From positions 806,001-870,000 of the forward strand of contig JAOTON010001713.1 of assembly GCA_034440635.1 (NCBI GenBank): 64,000 nucleotides of DNA, given 5' to 3'. The stretch comes from Lepas anatifera. Taxonomy: Eukaryota > Arthropoda > Thecostraca > Lepadidae. The notes beneath the pieces are model-generated. The model saw only the letters and a list, made by a program, of their open reading frames with translations. It made no database searches and was not told the DNA's origin. Positions 61,321 through 64,000 of the stretch are shown here, one piece after another (within the stretch, counting starts at the first letter, position 1; the number at the start of each line of letters is the position of its first letter). The translations under genes and the position numbers were made by a program.

Positions 61321-62860
61321 CATAACTCGGTAACAAATAGGCTGAATTGGATGAAAATCTGCAGGTATAGGTGAAATACCGTCGGAAAACCCATCCTATT
61401 TTATATTGTATCTCCTTTCTTCTCGTCATGCCCAGTCTTTGCTTAACAAAACAAACATTATGCATGTGTTTATTTCTTTGATGATATGAACAGAGGGCAA
61501 GCGTGGTGCAGTATGCAGAGCCATGCTAATTTAGGAAAACATGGGCCTAGACAGGGGATTGAATGGAGCCATAATGAGAACACAAAACCTAAAACTCCAA
61601 CATTGCGTTGTTATAAGTATCAAACTGCTGAAAAAAACTCGCCCGTCAATCGAACTGTTTAGCTAACGTACATTGTCACCGGCTTCTCCTGCGCCAGACC
61701 GGCACCTGCCGAGGCCACAGGCCGAGATTATCAGAAGCCGGTGACGAACGAAGTAAGAAACGGCTTCTATTCTGACAGTTTTTCCGGTCTCGTCGTTGTC
61801 TGTTGTCAGAGCTGCATGACGAAATCCATGGAGCGAAGCGCATTGAGATTTCTCAAGCGGCTCTATTCTGGCCGCTCAGACGGGTCTCGTCGTGGTCTGT
61901 TGTTGTTGTTGTTGTTGGCGTCTGTCAGTCCTGAGAATTGATTTAAGAGCTCTGGAATTTTGTAGGGTGAATAGCCCTTCTGCTCCAGACACTCAAACTG
62001 AAGCCCCGATTCGAAATCTAAAATAGTTTTTGAGAAATTTTGGCTCAAACTTTTTCAGTTTTATATTTTTCTAATTTTTACTTCTTAAGCTACGAACTTG
62101 AAATTTATGTCCTTTTCAATGGATAACAAGGGCCAGCTAGGGCGATAAAATTGAGCTCATCTGACAATATTTATTGCGCAAAAACGCGGCATTTCTCACG
62201 CGCGCAAAAAACCTGCTAAAAGTTGATGGCCGACTTGTGCGCTCGAAATGTCAGAAGACAGGCCTCAGTAGCTGAAAGGCAGTTACCTAGGGGTAGCTAG
62301 GCAAATTTTGCAGTGCTTAGGCATAGTTTTGAGTGCAAAACGTAAAATTTTGACCTACTTTTTACAGTTCTTCCGGAAGACTGAATTTTGGTTCATTTCA
62401 TTTCAACGTTAATATCTCACAATCTAATTGACCGATTTGAGTTTTCATTTCAAATAATGAAAGAACAATGCTTCCGCCTGATAATATTTGGAGATGGAAA
62501 CTGTGAATGTGAAATTCTTTGTTTTATAGACTTAAATAGAAATTGAGTAAACAAACTTTTTATTTGCATCTTCCTGGTTCCAAGCTCATGTCATTCACAA
62601 ACTCAGAACTGACATGGCTGAATAGGAAAGTTACTTGCGGTCATTTCGCTCACTTATGCTACCCACCTATCTCTAATGGCTTTCGAGTAATTAGTCCAAA
62701 ATGTATTAAAAGATGCCAAATTTATCGGACCACCTTTGCTTCTCACCATGGTTTAAAGTCCTTAAAATGGATGGAAGTGGAAGAAATTTGGCATGAAGCT
62801 AGCTTAGGATCCTATCTCGACGATACAAATAATTTCAGCTCAAAAAATGCTTGGTTCGTC
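61321..62860 (-). repeat. T-A2 composite module (copy 3) with two hairpin cassettes
   Basis: T to 61726, type-1 cassette (61731-61785), type-2 cassette (61803-61905), TTG run, A2 to ~62860. This mirrors the order at 18229-19905. The frame from ATG 62588 stays open to ~63025, running into the SINE flank. Confidence 0.85.
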
Positions 62861-63240
62861 TTCTACAAGCACCTTTATATCGTGCCTTTTCGGGACAAGC
62901 ACAGCACTCGGCGCCAGCGGCCCGGCATATTCGGCGGAGTTGTACCAGCCAGTGACCTCCTGACGGGTCACAGCTGTTCAGCTAGTGGGAGGGTGGGTAG
63001 TGTGGCACGGTGGTCTAGTGGTTAGAGGCCCTGTCTCTTGATCAGGTAAGTCCGGTTCGAATCCGAGGGTGACCACGTACTCGTTATTGCTTATTTCAAA
63101 GAAAAGAATGATAAACCTGACTTGCAGGCTTACGAAGAGATACATTAAGAACGAAATATGGTTTGGTTTTCAGCACATTGTCATGCGGCTCTCCTGCGCC
63201 GGTGGGGCGTTAGCCCAGGTCGCAGACCGGAGTTGTTGTT
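62861..63240 (+). mobile_element. SINE flank and tRNA-headed SINE with GTT tail (copy 3)
   Basis: The tRNA-like head is at 63004-63075, with body and tail CTCCTGCGCCGG, then GTCGCAGACCGG and six TTG units ending at ~63250. The flank 62861-63003 is shared with the other two copies. Confidence 0.8.
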
Positions 63241-64000
63241 GTTGTTGTTGTCTGTTCTGAGCGCTGGTATCAGAGACCTAAAACTTTTGCGGATAGAAGG
63301 CACTTCCAAATGAATAAGCACCACGGTTGTCAATTTTCAAAATTTTGCCTAGAATTTTGCATTATGTGATTTTTAACTTTTATTTTTTTATTTTTTGCTA
63401 ATTCATCTAGACTCTTCAAACTTGCACCCTTTTACATCAGGGAAATTTGTAGTGCACACAAAAAGTTGGAGAGAAAAAGGTTTAAATTTAAGGCTCTAAA
63501 TTAGCTTTTAAACTTTGCACCCTAAATTTGGCATAAAACTCATGGGCTAAACTACAGGCTCGAAATATCTGAAGCTACAGCAGTTCAGGTTCTGATTCAA
63601 ATACCAACTTAAAGGTCGGTTTGTGCAGTACTGCACAAACACAGAAACAAAAAAAACGGAAATTTAAGGGTTCTTTTTGGCCCATTCTGCGAAGGTCTGC
63701 ATTTCCCAAAATATCAGTAAAACCCCTATTTCTTCCAATCTAATTAAGAAAAATTAGTTCCCATTTCAGATAATAAAAGAGAATAGCCTCCTTTATTATA
63801 TATTTAGAGATAAAAACTTTAAGACTGAAACTTTTTATTTTAGAGGCAAAAATAAAATATAAGTTTTTAAAATTTTTAGTCTCAGCCCCCTGGTTTCCAG
63901 ACCATGATAGCTACGGTATTAAACTTAACACGGCTGGATAGAAAACTTCGTTGCCGTCATTTTTCTCACTCATACCCCCCACTTAGCTCCTACGGCTTTC
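63241..64000 (-). repeat. A module (copy 12), cut by window edge
   Basis: Perfect 22-bp palindrome at 63619-63640. The conserved frame starts at ATG 63904 and runs off the window. Confidence 0.85.

Overview
The window is repeat DNA from an animal nuclear genome, most likely an invertebrate. The evidence is I/Jockey-type non-LTR retrotransposons with RNase H, tRNA-headed SINEs, a TTAA-flanked piggyBac-type MITE and kilobase tandem arrays. The species cannot be named from sequence. I see no host protein gene, rRNA gene, CRISPR array or prokaryotic operon. The only protein-coding sequence that can be supported belongs to retrotransposons.

The backbone is a mosaic of a few long modules copied many times. 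I use these labels: S, arrays of a 50-bp satellite; T, a ~410-bp module whose end carries a GC-rich tail next to a CAA/GTT run; A, A2 and A3, three diverged versions of a ~0.9-1.1 kb AT-rich module always joined to T or a SINE at the CAA/GTT run; G, a ~490-bp GC-rich module next to a GATA run and a ~165-bp linker; M, a ~700-bp module with hAT-like ends; B and C, modules with repeated GCGCATGCGC palindromes. From 2.8 to 34.1 kb the modules lie in one orientation (C-rich satellite strand on +). From 34.13 kb to the right edge they lie in the opposite orientation (G-rich on +). For the module copies, strand + or - gives this orientation.

Layout. 1-2827: 5' part of a non-LTR element on the - strand, with a 602-codon open ORF1 running off the left edge. 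2828-34133: B/C-A3-T-S-linker-[piggyBac MITE]-G-A-T-S-linker-G-A-T-S-M-A-SINE-A2-T-B[LINE fragment]C-A3-T-S-linker-G-A-T-M-A-T-B-M'-S-linker-G-A-T. 34134-64000: the same module set inverted, with a ~5.84 kb, almost full-length I/Jockey-type element (54899-60739, - strand) inserted into a satellite array between 14-bp target-site duplications.

Several insertions can be proven inside the window because another copy of the module keeps the empty site: the piggyBac-type MITE, the L1/Tx1-like LINE fragment, a tRNA-derived SINE and the large LINE. Nearly identical copies 4.37, 10.4 and 11.0 kb apart show recent block duplication. The satellite monomer begins with a sequence resembling a hAT terminal inverted repeat, and arrays end in CAGTGGCGGATCCAGG-type termini, which suggests it arose by amplification of a transposon end.
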